DNA from: Clostridia bacterium
GTDB taxonomy: Bacteria > Bacillota > Clostridia > Oscillospirales > CAG-272
Length of the DNA: 46,914 nt
Direction: 5' to 3'
Assembly: GCA_017416185.1 (NCBI GenBank)
Contig: JAFQDF010000002.1
Location: 1 to 46,914 of the forward strand
Shown in pieces: positions 13,500 through 22,027 of this stretch. Both the position numbers and the translations under genes were made by a program. The notes under the pieces are model-generated. The model made no database searches. It worked only from the letters and a program-made list of their open reading frames with translations, and was not told where the DNA came from. How positions within the stretch are numbered: position 1 is the first letter of the stretch; each line of letters opens with the position of its first letter.

Positions 13500-13994
13500 A
13501 TGTATGAATTAAATGATGACAGAGCCGCAATATCGGCAATTCAGCAGCTTCTGCGTGATGCAGGCTATGATATAAAGCCTGACGGTATCTACGGTGATGA
13601 AACCTACAATGCAGTCAGAGAATTTCAAGTGTTTAACAAGCTTCCTCCTACCGGCAGAGTTGATCTTGAAACCTTTGAGGCTCTTATAAGAGCATCGTCA
13701 CCGAAGATTGAATACAGATGCGCTCTGATAATACCGGAGACTCTTGACGCTGGGATCATATCTCCCGGCGAGAATAGCAGTATTGTTGTTATAATACAGG
13801 TAATGCTGAAAGCGCTTGAGGTTATATATGATTACGAAAGTATTGAGCTTACAGGTATATACGATGCCTCTACAGAGTCTGCCGTAAGAGACATACAGCG
13901 AACAAACCGCCTTCCTATTACAGGAACTGTTGGTCCTGAAACGTGGAACGTTATTGTGTCCGAATATGAAAAGTATAAGGACCTTGATACCTGA
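13500..13994 (+). CDS. Protein with two peptidoglycan-binding (PG_binding_1) domains
   Basis: I start this gene at ATG 13500 (MYELNDDRAA), because GGTGAGG lies 5 bp ahead and the previous stop is at 13495. An in-frame ATG at 13458 lies inside the upstream gene. The 164-residue product holds two PG_binding_1 modules: about 10-55 (ISAIQQLLRDAGYDIKPDG, then GDETYNAVREFQ) and about 90-155 (SSIVVIIQVMLKALEV, then STESAVRDIQRTNRLPITG). There is no signal peptide and no catalytic domain. It probably acts with the preceding SpoIID-like protein as a wall-binding accessory factor. A terminator follows 5 bp after the stop. Confidence 0.78.
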   Translation: MYELNDDRAAISAIQQLLRDAGYDIKPDGIYGDETYNAVREFQVFNKLPPTGRVDLETFEALIRASSPKIEYRCALIIPETLDAGIISPGENSSIVVIIQVMLKALEVIYDYESIELTGIYDASTESAVRDIQRTNRLPITGTVGPETWNVIVSEYEKYKDLDT

Positions 13995-13998
13995 TCTT

Positions 13999-14032
13999 AA
14001 AAACCGATCTGAACTTTAACAGATCGGTTTTT
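13999..14032 (+). terminator. Intrinsic terminator of the SpoIID/PG-binding cluster
   Basis: AAAAACCGATCTG (13999-14011) pairs with CAGATCGGTTTTT (14020-14032), 13 bp, with a T-run ending. Confidence 0.88.
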
Positions 14033-14036
14033 AATG

Positions 14037-14065
14037 TTGATTTTTGAGATATTATGTGATATACT
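14037..14065 (+). promoter_or_regulatory. Promoter of the TIR-SPFH-membrane protein operon
   Basis: TTGATT (14037-14042), 17-bp spacer ending in TGTGA, TATACT (14060-14065). The TGA just ahead of the -10 gives an extended -10 (TG-n-TATACT). The first ATG is 42 bp downstream. Confidence 0.75.
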
Positions 14066-14106
14066 GTATAAGTATAGTTTTGTAAAAATGTCAACAGGAG
14101 CAAAAA

Positions 14107-16062
14107 ATGGCAGTATATAAATGTAAAATGTGCAGCGGTGAGCTGGATGTTTCAGACGGTATAAGTGTAATAGAGTGCGATTATTGCGGAACAAAGCAGA
14201 CTGTTCCTCAGGCTAAGGACGAAAATCTTCAGGGGCTTTTCAACCGTGCCAATATTCTGCGTAAAAAGAGTGAGTTTGACAAATCCGAGCAGATATATGA
14301 AAAGATTCTGCAAAAGGATCCCTCTCAGGCAGAGGCATACTGGGGTCTTATCCTATGTAAGTACGGAATAGAATATGTTGAGGATCCCGCTACGTTTAAA
14401 AGGATCCCCACCTGTCACAGAGCCTCCTTTGATTCAATCGTTTCTGATGAGGACTATAAGAGCGCTCTCGAAAATGCGGATGCCGTACAGAGAGCGATAT
14501 ACGAAAGCGAAGCAAAGGAAATAGATCGTATCCAGAAGGAGATCATTGCTATATCCTCAAAGGAGGAGCCTTACGATGTCTTTATCTGTTACAAGGAGGC
14601 AGATGACAGCGGCAAGCGCACCCAGGACAGTGTTATAGCAAATGATATATATTATCAGCTTGCAAAAGAGGGCTATAAGGTGTTTTATGCGGCAATTACC
14701 CTTGAGGATAAGCTGGGATCAGCTTATGAGCCCTGTATTTTCGCAGCGCTTAATTCCGCAAAGGTAATGCTTGTGGTAGGTACAAGACCCGAATATTTCA
14801 ATGCGGTATGGGTTAGAAACGAGTGGTCGAGATTTCTTAAGCTGATGAAAAAGGACCGAGAAAAGCTGCTTATACCTTGCTATAAGGATATGGATGCCTA
14901 TGAGCTGCCCGATGAATTTTCTCATCTTCAGGCACAGGATATGGGTAAGATAGGCTTCATCAACGACATAATTCGCGGTGTGGTAAAGCTGACAAACAAA
15001 AAAGAGATTGAGGCTACAAAACAAACTATTATTACTGCAACTTCAGATGCCAACATTGAACCTCTTCTCAAACGTGTATTTATGTTCCTTGAGGACGGCG
15101 ATTGGAAGAGTGCTGATGATTATGCAGAGAAGGTACTGGACAAAGATCCTGAAAGTGCCCGTGCTTATTTGGGCAAGCTTATGTCCGATCTTAAAGTGAA
15201 AACAAAAACGGATCTTTCTAAGCTTCCTTCTCCCTTTGATAATAACGCTTATTACAAAAAGGTGCTTCGTTTTGCCGATGATGCTCTCAAATCAGAGCTT
15301 AATGAGTATATACGCATTATAAACGAGCGTAATACAAAAGCCTCATATGATTACGCAGTAAAGAAAATGAATACTGCCGGTAAAGCTGATGACTTTCGTA
15401 AAGCAGCGTCTATGTTTGCAGAAATTATCGATTATAAGAATTCTCGTGATCTCAACAGGGAATGTCTTGAAAAGGCAAACGAGGCGGGTAAAAAACATTC
15501 ATACGATATTGCAGTTTCCAAAATGCAGTCAAACGATATAAATAAGGTTCGTGAGGCTGTTGAGACTTTCAAAAGCCTTAAAGATTGGAAAGACTCTGTA
15601 CAAAGGATTGAAATTTGCAAAACGAAGATAGTTGAATTAACGGATATAGAAAAAAAGAATAGTGAAATAAAAAAACAAAAACAATCCTGCCAACAAGAAA
15701 TTGAAAAACTGAATAATAAGAAAGAAGCTATAGAAAGTCAGATAAACTTCTTAGCGTTTGAACGTACTGCACCAGCAGGGTGTATAGGAAAATTCTTCTT
15801 GGTTGTCGGAATCTTTATGGCTATTATTGGTTTACTTTTAATATCACTTGGCGATGGCGAATCCGCGTGGCTTGGTCTTGTTGCTATTCCTGAGTTTGCT
15901 TTAGCTGCGTTATTTATGCGTAAATTCCCTTCAAAGAGTGTTATAAAGGAAAATTACCGCAAAAAGGGTGAGTATCTCGCTGAAATAAGAAAAATAGATG
16001 AAGAACTTGTTGAATTGAACAAACAATTATCCGATATTTCTAAAATGACAGTTAACCGATAA
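14107..16062 (+). CDS. Membrane-anchored TIR-domain protein with N-terminal zinc ribbon and TPR-like repeats
   Basis: 651 residues in a mosaic. A zinc ribbon at 1-35 (CKMCSGEL...CDYCGTKQ) is followed by a TPR-like helical segment (about 40-150, AEAYWGLILCKYGIEY). The TIR domain spans about 153-300: EPYDVFICYKEADDSGKRTQD as strand A/box 1, then GYKVFYAAITLEDKLGSAYEP and FNAVWVRNEWSRFLKL. Glu208 in SAYEPCIFAALNSAKV falls where TIR NADases carry the catalytic glutamate. More TPR-like helices follow (about 315-500), then a coiled coil (about 515-555) and two membrane helices (about 560-610, FFLVVGIFMAIIGLLLISLG). Bacterial TIR domains commonly degrade NAD+ in immune systems; whether this one does is unknown. 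It is first of three genes with an SPFH protein and a membrane protein. The part after about 15610 is richer in AAA and CAA codons than the rest. Confidence 0.85.
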   Translation: MAVYKCKMCSGELDVSDGISVIECDYCGTKQTVPQAKDENLQGLFNRANILRKKSEFDKSEQIYEKILQKDPSQAEAYWGLILCKYGIEYVEDPATFKRIPTCHRASFDSIVSDEDYKSALENADAVQRAIYESEAKEIDRIQKEIIAISSKEEPYDVFICYKEADDSGKRTQDSVIANDIYYQLAKEGYKVFYAAITLEDKLGSAYEPCIFAALNSAKVMLVVGTRPEYFNAVWVRNEWSRFLKLMKKDREKLLIPCYKDMDAYELPDEFSHLQAQDMGKIGFINDIIRGVVKLTNKKEIEATKQTIITATSDANIEPLLKRVFMFLEDGDWKSADDYAEKVLDKDPESARAYLGKLMSDLKVKTKTDLSKLPSPFDNNAYYKKVLRFADDALKSELNEYIRIINERNTKASYDYAVKKMNTAGKADDFRKAASMFAEIIDYKNSRDLNRECLEKANEAGKKHSYDIAVSKMQSNDINKVREAVETFKSLKDWKDSVQRIEICKTKIVELTDIEKKNSEIKKQKQSCQQEIEKLNNKKEAIESQINFLAFERTAPAGCIGKFFLVVGIFMAIIGLLLISLGDGESAWLGLVAIPEFALAALFMRKFPSKSVIKENYRKKGEYLAEIRKIDEELVELNKQLSDISKMTVNR

Positions 16063-16084
16063 ATCAAACACAGGAGTATAACAA

Positions 16085-17953
16085 ATGAAAAAATTTGTAA
16101 TCGAATGTCCGAGTTGCGGACGTTATGCTGAGGCCTCCACCGGCTTCTTTGCAAGAAAGAAGATCGATTGTGCTTGCGGCTATGTTATTAACGTTAAGAC
16201 CGACAAGCTTTCCTCTAAGGAATGTCCTCACTGCGGTAACACAGTTGTTTATGACCAGAGTAAGGGTGAGGAGGCTAAGTGTCCCGTATGTCACGAGCTT
16301 ATAAATACCCGAGACAGTATGAAGAACATTGCAGAATTTACTTGTCCCTCATGTAGCTGTAAGCTTTCGGCTGACAAGAATGCACGCTCCTATACCTGCC
16401 CGCTTTGTGATACGGTAATTGACGTGCAGGAACGTATTGCCAAGGAGGAGATAAAGAATCAGGGTCTGGCAAGTGTCATTAAGTACGAGGGCGGAAACGA
16501 TACCTTCGTATGGAAGCACCCCATTGAAGATTTCAACCTCGGATCTCAGCTTATAGTTCATGAATCCCAGGAGGCCATATTCTTCCGCGACGGACAGGCA
16601 CTCGATCTTTTTGGTGCCGGCAGATACACTCTTGCGACCCATAACATCCCTCTGCTTGAAAATCTTTATAAGCTTCCTGCGAATACCGATGAGGTGTTCC
16701 ATTCTGAGGTTTACTTTATTAACCTTACCACCCAGATGGGTATTAAGTGGGGAACAGATTCCAAGGTCAGACTCTTTGATCCTGCCTCCGGATTACATAT
16801 CGAGATCGGTGCTTGCGGTAATTTCAGCCTTCGTGTAAGCGAATCCAGAAAGCTTCTTGTGAAGCTTGTCGGTACAGCCTCTGAGTTCAAACAAAACGAG
16901 GTGGTAGGTGATCCTTACAGCGTTACAAGTGTCGTCGGTAAATTCAAAGCACTTGTTATGAACAAGGTTAAATCCAATATAGCAAGAATAATCAAGGAAA
17001 ACAATATCAACATCCTTGAGGTTGATGAATATATCGACGTTATTTCCGAGAAGCTTCGTGTGGCGATCAACGAGACCCTTGGCGAATACGGTCTTACAAT
17101 GCCTGAATTCTTTGTCACCTCGGTGCTTACTCCCGATGATGATCCCAACTTCAGGAGACTCAAGCAGCAGTTTGCCGAAAAGACACTTCGTGTACGTGAA
17201 GAAGAGGTCAGAAGGGCTGAAGCGGAGGCGGCTCAGAGCCGTAAGATCCTTGAGGCTCAGACAGAAGCACAGCTCAAGCTTGTAGGCGCGCAGGGAGATG
17301 CTGAGGCTCTCAAGATCAAGGCTCAGGCAGAGGCAGATGCATATAAGGCTCAGGCATTTGCAGAAGCTGCCGAAATGCAGGCAAAGGGTTATACCTATCA
17401 GCAGGAAACTGCCCGTATGGTCGGTATGGAGGCAATGCAGAACGGCATTACCGGTAACGGAGAAGGCGGCGGTGGAGGATCTGCTCTCGGTGATCTCGCC
17501 GGTTTAGGTGTGACTCTTGGTGCAATGGGTAGTGTTATCGGCATGACCAAGGATGCGCTTAATCCCATTATGCAGAACGCAACTGACATTGGCAGCGGAG
17601 TTATGGAAGCAACAGATGACGGTTGGAACTGTGCCTGTGGATGTAAGAATATCAAATCAAAATTCTGCCCCGATTGCGGTACCAAAAAGCCCGAGCCTAA
17701 GCTCGGCTGGGACTGTGCTTGCGGCTGCAAAAACATAACCTCCAATTTCTGTCCCGATTGCGGCACAAAAAGACCCGAGGTGTCCGCTGTGTGGAATTGT
17801 ACCTGCGGATGTAAGGGTATAACCTCGAAGTTCTGTCCCGATTGCGGTGCAAAAAAGCCTGAAGTTCCCACGACCTGGGATTGCCCTGATTGTGGAAATA
17901 AAGATATCAATGCAAAATTTTGTCCGGAATGCGGACATAAAAGGGAAGGGTGA
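16085..17953 (+). CDS. SPFH/band-7 domain protein with N- and C-terminal zinc ribbons
   Basis: 622 residues. Residues 1-120 contain a string of CxxC pairs (CPSCGRY, CACGY, CPHCGN, CPVCHE, CPSCSC, CPLCDT), probably three zinc ribbons. Residues about 130-360 are an SPFH/prohibitin-like domain of the YdjI or 'virion core' type (FVWKHPIEDFNLGSQLIVHE, then LDLFGAGRYTL). A long Ala/Glu helix at about 365-450 (VRRAEAEAAQSRKILEAQTE) is the oligomerisation coil of SPFH scaffolds. A Gly-rich stretch (GGGGG) and a hydrophobic segment lead to four near-identical C-terminal zinc ribbons (WxCxCGCKxIxSxFCPDCGxK). It has no N-terminal membrane helix, so it likely assembles on membranes through partners. It starts 22 bp after the TIR gene with AGGAG. 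Confidence 0.87.
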   Translation: MKKFVIECPSCGRYAEASTGFFARKKIDCACGYVINVKTDKLSSKECPHCGNTVVYDQSKGEEAKCPVCHELINTRDSMKNIAEFTCPSCSCKLSADKNARSYTCPLCDTVIDVQERIAKEEIKNQGLASVIKYEGGNDTFVWKHPIEDFNLGSQLIVHESQEAIFFRDGQALDLFGAGRYTLATHNIPLLENLYKLPANTDEVFHSEVYFINLTTQMGIKWGTDSKVRLFDPASGLHIEIGACGNFSLRVSESRKLLVKLVGTASEFKQNEVVGDPYSVTSVVGKFKALVMNKVKSNIARIIKENNINILEVDEYIDVISEKLRVAINETLGEYGLTMPEFFVTSVLTPDDDPNFRRLKQQFAEKTLRVREEEVRRAEAEAAQSRKILEAQTEAQLKLVGAQGDAEALKIKAQAEADAYKAQAFAEAAEMQAKGYTYQQETARMVGMEAMQNGITGNGEGGGGGSALGDLAGLGVTLGAMGSVIGMTKDALNPIMQNATDIGSGVMEATDDGWNCACGCKNIKSKFCPDCGTKKPEPKLGWDCACGCKNITSNFCPDCGTKRPEVSAVWNCTCGCKGITSKFCPDCGAKKPEVPTTWDCPDCGNKDINAKFCPECGHKREG

Positions 17954-17958
17954 TCATA

Positions 17959-18663
17959 ATGAAGCTTGATAAAAAAGCAAAATCTGTTGTTGCTGTTTAT
18001 GCTATAATTCTTGCACTCTATGTATTCATCTTTTTGATTATACCTACCGAAAAGTATGCTTCAAGCTGGATATCCTTTGCGTTTACCGTTATTGCCATCC
18101 TATGCAGCCTGTTAATATGCGCTCATTCCTTTGGTAAAAACGATAAGCTTGTCAGCAAAATTTACGGTTTCCCTGTATTTCGTATAGGGGTATTATATGC
18201 TCTTATTCAGCTTGTGGCAGGTATTGTTATCTGTGCTGTAGACGCGTTTGTTGAGGTGCCTTATCAGATTGCGCTTGTCCTTTCGATAATTCTGATTGGA
18301 TTAGCGGCAATTGGATTTATTGCTACAGATAATTTACGTGATCATGTAGAAAAGCTTGACGAAGAAGCTAAGAGTGAGACCAAAGTGATTCGTCGTTTCC
18401 GTATAGATATATCATCTGTTGCGGCAGCCTGCACAGATGCATCGCTGAAGGTTGAGCTTGAAAAGCTGAGCGAAAAGTTTAAATTCAGCGATCCTGTTTC
18501 AAATGAAGATACCTTTGCTATAGAGACCGTAATTAATAATATGCTGTCTGAGTTAAAGATTCTTGTAAATGACGGTAATGCTTCGGATGCCATTGTTGCT
18601 GTAAAAGAAATTTCTCTCAAGCTTGACGAAAGAAACAGCATATGTAAGCTTACTAAGAAATGA
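17959..18663 (+). CDS. Four-helix membrane protein with cytoplasmic helical tail
   Basis: I start at ATG 17959 (MKLDKKAKSV), 8 bp after AAGGGAAGGG; an in-frame GTG at 17950 overlaps the upstream stop and lacks a spaced ribosome site. The 234-residue product has four membrane helices within residues 10-125 (VAVYAIILALYVFIFLII; SFAFTVIAILCSLLICA; FRIGVLYALIQLVAGIVI; IALVLSIILIGLAAIGFIA). A soluble helical C-terminal domain of about 105 residues follows, rich in Glu, Lys and Ser. I do not recognise a family. As third gene of the TIR-SPFH unit, it is a candidate membrane docking partner or effector for the SPFH assembly. A terminator follows at once. Confidence 0.7.
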   Translation: MKLDKKAKSVVAVYAIILALYVFIFLIIPTEKYASSWISFAFTVIAILCSLLICAHSFGKNDKLVSKIYGFPVFRIGVLYALIQLVAGIVICAVDAFVEVPYQIALVLSIILIGLAAIGFIATDNLRDHVEKLDEEAKSETKVIRRFRIDISSVAAACTDASLKVELEKLSEKFKFSDPVSNEDTFAIETVINNMLSELKILVNDGNASDAIVAVKEISLKLDERNSICKLTKK

Positions 18664-18670
18664 TATATGG

Positions 18671-18696
18671 AAAAGGATGCCTGGGCATCCTTTTCT
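18671..18696 (+). terminator. Intrinsic terminator of the TIR-SPFH operon
   Basis: AAAAGGATGC (18671-18680) pairs with GCATCCTTTT (18685-18694), 10 bp with a four-base loop. Confidence 0.82.
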
Positions 18697-18702
18697 GATA
18701 TA

Positions 18703-18731
18703 TTGACAATAAAATTTCAAAATGATATAAT
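18703..18731 (+). promoter_or_regulatory. Consensus promoter of the YgiQ-type radical SAM gene
   Basis: TTGACA (18703-18708), 17-bp spacer ending in TGA, TATAAT (18726-18731). The TTG start is 32 bp downstream. Confidence 0.85.
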
Positions 18732-18763
18732 TATGTGAATAATTACTTAGTGGAGAATTTAAA

Positions 18764-20686
18764 TTGAGCAACGGATTTTTACCTATAAATAAACAGGATA
18801 TGCTGGACAGGGGTTGGGATATGCCTGACTTTGTGTACGTAACAGGGGATGCCTACGTGGACCACCCTTCATTTGGTGTGTCTATAATTTCCCGCGTGCT
18901 GGAGGCAGAGGGTTACCGTGTAGCTATCCTTTCCCAGCCGGATTATAAGAGCTGTGAAGCTTTTAAGGAGTTTGGAAGGCCTCGTCTCGGTTTTCTTGTT
19001 ACATCAGGTAATATCGATTCAATGGTTGCTCACTATACTGTTGCTAAGCGTAAGCGCAGTACTGATTATTATTCACCGGGAGGTAAAATGGGACTGCGTC
19101 CTGACCGAGCGGTAATAGTTTACTGTAACCGTATCCGTGAGGCTTACGGAGACGTGCCGGTTATAATCGGAGGACTTGAGGCTTCATTGCGCCGTTTTGC
19201 CCACTATGATTATTGGGACAATAAGGTTCGCCGCAGCATACTTGTGGACAGTCGTGCCGATATTCTGACTTACGGTATGGGAGAAAACATTCTTCGCAGA
19301 CTTGCCGAGCTTCTTGACCGAGGCATTCCCATCAAGAAAATAAGGGACGTCAGGGGTACGGTATATCTTGCATCTCCCGAGGATAAGGTTCACTATGAAA
19401 CTGTTGGCGGATATGATTATAACGATTTAAAGACGGATAAACAAAAATACGCCGATGCTTTTGCTCTTCAGTATAAAGAAAACGATCATGTTCGGGGCAG
19501 AGCAGTAACAGAGCTATATGACGGAAAGCTATTGGTACAGAATCCCCCAATGCCGCCACTTACACGTGAAGAGCTTGACAAGGTATATGCGTTGCCGTAT
19601 ATGCGTACCTATCACCCATCCTATGAGACGGATGGCGGTGTTCCCGGTATACAGGAGGTCGAGCTGTCCGTAACCCATAACCGTGGATGCTTCGGAGGCT
19701 GTAACTTCTGCGCTCTTGCATTTCATCAGGGAAGAAGCGTGGTGTCAAGAAGTATTGAATCCTGTGTGGAGGAAACGAAGAAGATCGTCGAAGTACCTAA
19801 TTTCAAGGGCTATATACATGACGTTGGCGGACCCACCGCCAATTTCAGATATGTTTCCTGTAAGCGTCAGGCAGAGCATGGCATCTGTGCTGGAAGAAAG
19901 TGCCTTGCTCCTACCCCTTGTAAGCATCTTGAGGTGGATCATACTGAGTACATTAAGCTTCTTAAGGCTATCGAGAGTGTACCAAAAGTAAAGAAGGTCT
20001 TTATCCGTTCCGGTATACGCTTTGATTATCTTATTTACGATAAGGATGACAGCTTTTTCAAAAAGCTGGTGCGTGACCACGTCAGCGGTCAGCTCAAGGT
20101 TGCCCCTGAGCATTGCAGTTCCAACGTTTTACACTATATGGGTAAGCCTGACGTTGAGGTGTATAACAAGTTTAAAAACAGATATTTTGAACTCACAAAA
20201 TCAATCGGCAAGGAGCAGTATCTTGTGCCTTATCTTATGTCCAGCCATCCCGGAAGCACGCTGAAGGATGCGTTGAAGCTCGCTCTTTATCTTAAAGAGG
20301 GAGGATACTCTCCTGAACAGGTTCAGGACTTTTATCCTACACCCGGTACGGCATCAACCGTAATGTTCTATACCGGTATTGATCCTATGACAGGTAAAAA
20401 GGTATACTGTACTACAGATTATCACGAGAAACAGCTGCAGAGAGCACTTCTTCAGTGGAACAGACCGCAGAATGCAGAGTTGGTAAGAGAGGCACTGAAA
20501 AAGCTGAACAGAAGCGATCTTATCGGTTACGGACCTATGTGTCTTGTTAAGCCCGAAAGGGGCGAGGCACCAAGACAAACAAAGAGAGTAATGTCAAACA
20601 GCAAGCCTGAAACAAAACGAAACCCTAAAAAGACGGGTTGGGCGGTATCTAAAAAAGCTAAAACCGGAAAAGGAAAGCGTAAGTGA
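18764..20686 (+). CDS. ygiQ: YgiQ family radical SAM protein
   Basis: 640 residues starting at TTG 18764 with ribosome site GTGGAG. The N-terminal half is B12-binding-like (FVYVTGDAYVDHPSFGVSII, PVIIGGLEASLRRFAHYDYW). The radical SAM motif is CFGGCNFCAL (Cys309, Cys313, Cys316), which ligates the 4Fe-4S cluster with the CxxxCxxC spacing, followed by QGRSVVSRS. Later Cys-rich segments (CKRQAEHGICAGRKC, then CKHLEVD) are also usual for the family. The basic tail (about 600-640) is probably disordered. YgiQ proteins are widely conserved, but their substrate is not established. It is a single-gene transcript with its own promoter. Confidence 0.93.
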   Translation: MSNGFLPINKQDMLDRGWDMPDFVYVTGDAYVDHPSFGVSIISRVLEAEGYRVAILSQPDYKSCEAFKEFGRPRLGFLVTSGNIDSMVAHYTVAKRKRSTDYYSPGGKMGLRPDRAVIVYCNRIREAYGDVPVIIGGLEASLRRFAHYDYWDNKVRRSILVDSRADILTYGMGENILRRLAELLDRGIPIKKIRDVRGTVYLASPEDKVHYETVGGYDYNDLKTDKQKYADAFALQYKENDHVRGRAVTELYDGKLLVQNPPMPPLTREELDKVYALPYMRTYHPSYETDGGVPGIQEVELSVTHNRGCFGGCNFCALAFHQGRSVVSRSIESCVEETKKIVEVPNFKGYIHDVGGPTANFRYVSCKRQAEHGICAGRKCLAPTPCKHLEVDHTEYIKLLKAIESVPKVKKVFIRSGIRFDYLIYDKDDSFFKKLVRDHVSGQLKVAPEHCSSNVLHYMGKPDVEVYNKFKNRYFELTKSIGKEQYLVPYLMSSHPGSTLKDALKLALYLKEGGYSPEQVQDFYPTPGTASTVMFYTGIDPMTGKKVYCTTDYHEKQLQRALLQWNRPQNAELVREALKKLNRSDLIGYGPMCLVKPERGEAPRQTKRVMSNSKPETKRNPKKTGWAVSKKAKTGKGKRK

Positions 20687-20713
20687 TTGAAACAGGTAAA
20701 ACGAAGTTTTCCG

Positions 20714-20742
20714 TTGCAATTTTTGCGATAATGTGATATAAT
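20714..20742 (+). promoter_or_regulatory. Promoter of the basic membrane-anchored protein gene
   Basis: TTGCAA (20714-20719), 17-bp spacer ending in TGTGA, TATAAT (20737-20742), again with an extended -10 TG. Confidence 0.8.
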
Positions 20743-20771
20743 GAATATAACTGTCAAAAAGGAGGAGTAAG

Positions 20772-21932
20772 ATGTCTATTAAAGGCTCAAAGAAGCTTTC
20801 AAAGAAAAAAACGAATAAACCGTCTTCTGCTCCTGTAAACGCACCGGGTGCAACCGCTCGCGAGCTGACCCGTGCTGAAAAAACAGCACAGGCAAGAGAG
20901 GCGGCAGCTAAACGAAATGCACAAAAGCTGACACCGTCAAAAAGACAGACTGATAATAAGTCAAGGGCGCAAAAAACTGCCGAGGCAAGAAATTCTGTAG
21001 CAAAAGCTAAGGCTGCAAAGGGTTCTCCTTCGCACCCTAATGGTACTCAAAGGCCATCATCAAAGCCTACAGCCCGTCGAACCCTTTCTTCACGTCCGCA
21101 GGCAAAAAAAGAACAGCAGGCTAATTCCCGTCAGGAGATAAACCGTAAGATAAACACACAAACCCGCACCCGCAGACGCGAGGAAAAGACTAACAAGAAG
21201 GTCAGCGGAAGCGTTAAAAATCTTGAGATCAAACGTAGAAGCAAGGCAATAAATCACAGCTTCCGTATTAAGAAAAAGAGCCATGGTGTAACAAGGTTGC
21301 TGTTGTCGAGGCTGATTATGTTCTTTGTTACATTTGCTCTTATGTTTTCTGCCACAGCAGGCTTGTTTACTCTGAGCCTGAAATCGGGAAAGATTTCATC
21401 CGATAAGGAATATATTCTTCAGTTGGGTGAGGATATACCGGAGGGTACGGAGCATACGATTCCGGAAAAGGATAAGCCAAAGTATCTGGAGATACCTAAA
21501 GAGTGTGCCGTCAGGTACGGTAAGCTGTATTTCCCGGTATCTGCACTTGCAGATATGTGTCAGTTGACCGTAACCGGAACACATAAGGATCTTCGTTATC
21601 TGCCGCGTGAAAGTGAAGGGCATTCAATGCGCTTTGTGGTTGGGACGGATATTGCTTACGTCAACGGAGCAAAGGTACGTATGATATCGCCTTCCTTCCT
21701 TCATAGTGAAAAGCTGTACGTTCCACTTGATTTTATGCTTAAATACTCTAAGGGTCTTTCGATAGAAACCGATGAGGTTAACAGAAAGATCACTGTATAT
21801 AAATATCGTGAGGGATACGATGCGGCAACTGACAGCGATATCTTTTCTACCTTGAAATTTAATCTTTGTGTAACATCACCGTTACCGAACGTTGAGGAGC
21901 CGCCTGAAGAGGAGGAAAACAAATCCGAATAA
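20772..21932 (+). CDS. Membrane-anchored protein with basic low-complexity cytoplasmic region and copper-amine-oxidase-N-like domain
   Basis: 386 residues. Residues 1-170 are strongly basic and repetitive, rich in K, A, R, S, T and Q (for example TARELTRAEKTAQAREAAAK, later SRAQKTAEARNSVAKAKAAK), probably disordered and possibly nucleic-acid or membrane-surface binding. One membrane helix follows (about 176-200, LLLSRLIMFFVTFALMFSATA). The outside part (about 235-360) resembles a copper amine oxidase N-terminal/stalk domain (YGKLYFPVSALADMCQLTV, then KLYVPLDFMLKYSKGLSIETD and NRKITVYKY), a small fold common on Gram-positive surfaces. The tail is acidic (PPEEEENKSE). The exact role is unknown. 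Ribosome site GGAGGAG; a strong terminator follows. Confidence 0.75.
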   Translation: MSIKGSKKLSKKKTNKPSSAPVNAPGATARELTRAEKTAQAREAAAKRNAQKLTPSKRQTDNKSRAQKTAEARNSVAKAKAAKGSPSHPNGTQRPSSKPTARRTLSSRPQAKKEQQANSRQEINRKINTQTRTRRREEKTNKKVSGSVKNLEIKRRSKAINHSFRIKKKSHGVTRLLLSRLIMFFVTFALMFSATAGLFTLSLKSGKISSDKEYILQLGEDIPEGTEHTIPEKDKPKYLEIPKECAVRYGKLYFPVSALADMCQLTVTGTHKDLRYLPRESEGHSMRFVVGTDIAYVNGAKVRMISPSFLHSEKLYVPLDFMLKYSKGLSIETDEVNRKITVYKYREGYDAATDSDIFSTLKFNLCVTSPLPNVEEPPEEEENKSE

Positions 21933-21956
21933 AATACAGATCTATAAAATTGATCT

Positions 21957-21995
21957 AAAACAAAGATAGTCCCTTTATGGGACTATCTTTGTTTT
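21957..21995. terminator. Strong bidirectional terminator between convergent genes
   Basis: AAAACAAAGATAGTCCC (21957-21973) pairs over 17 bp with GGGACTATCTTTGTTTT (21979-21995). It separates the basic membrane protein from the convergent uxaC. Confidence 0.9.
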
Positions 21996-22027
21996 AATAA
22001 TATGACTGTAGAATAAGCTCTTTTAAC

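Noticed and set aside
17398..17910. 170-codon minus-strand frame inside the SPFH gene
   Set aside because: Its repeats mirror the zinc-ribbon repeats of the real gene; no independent start signals.
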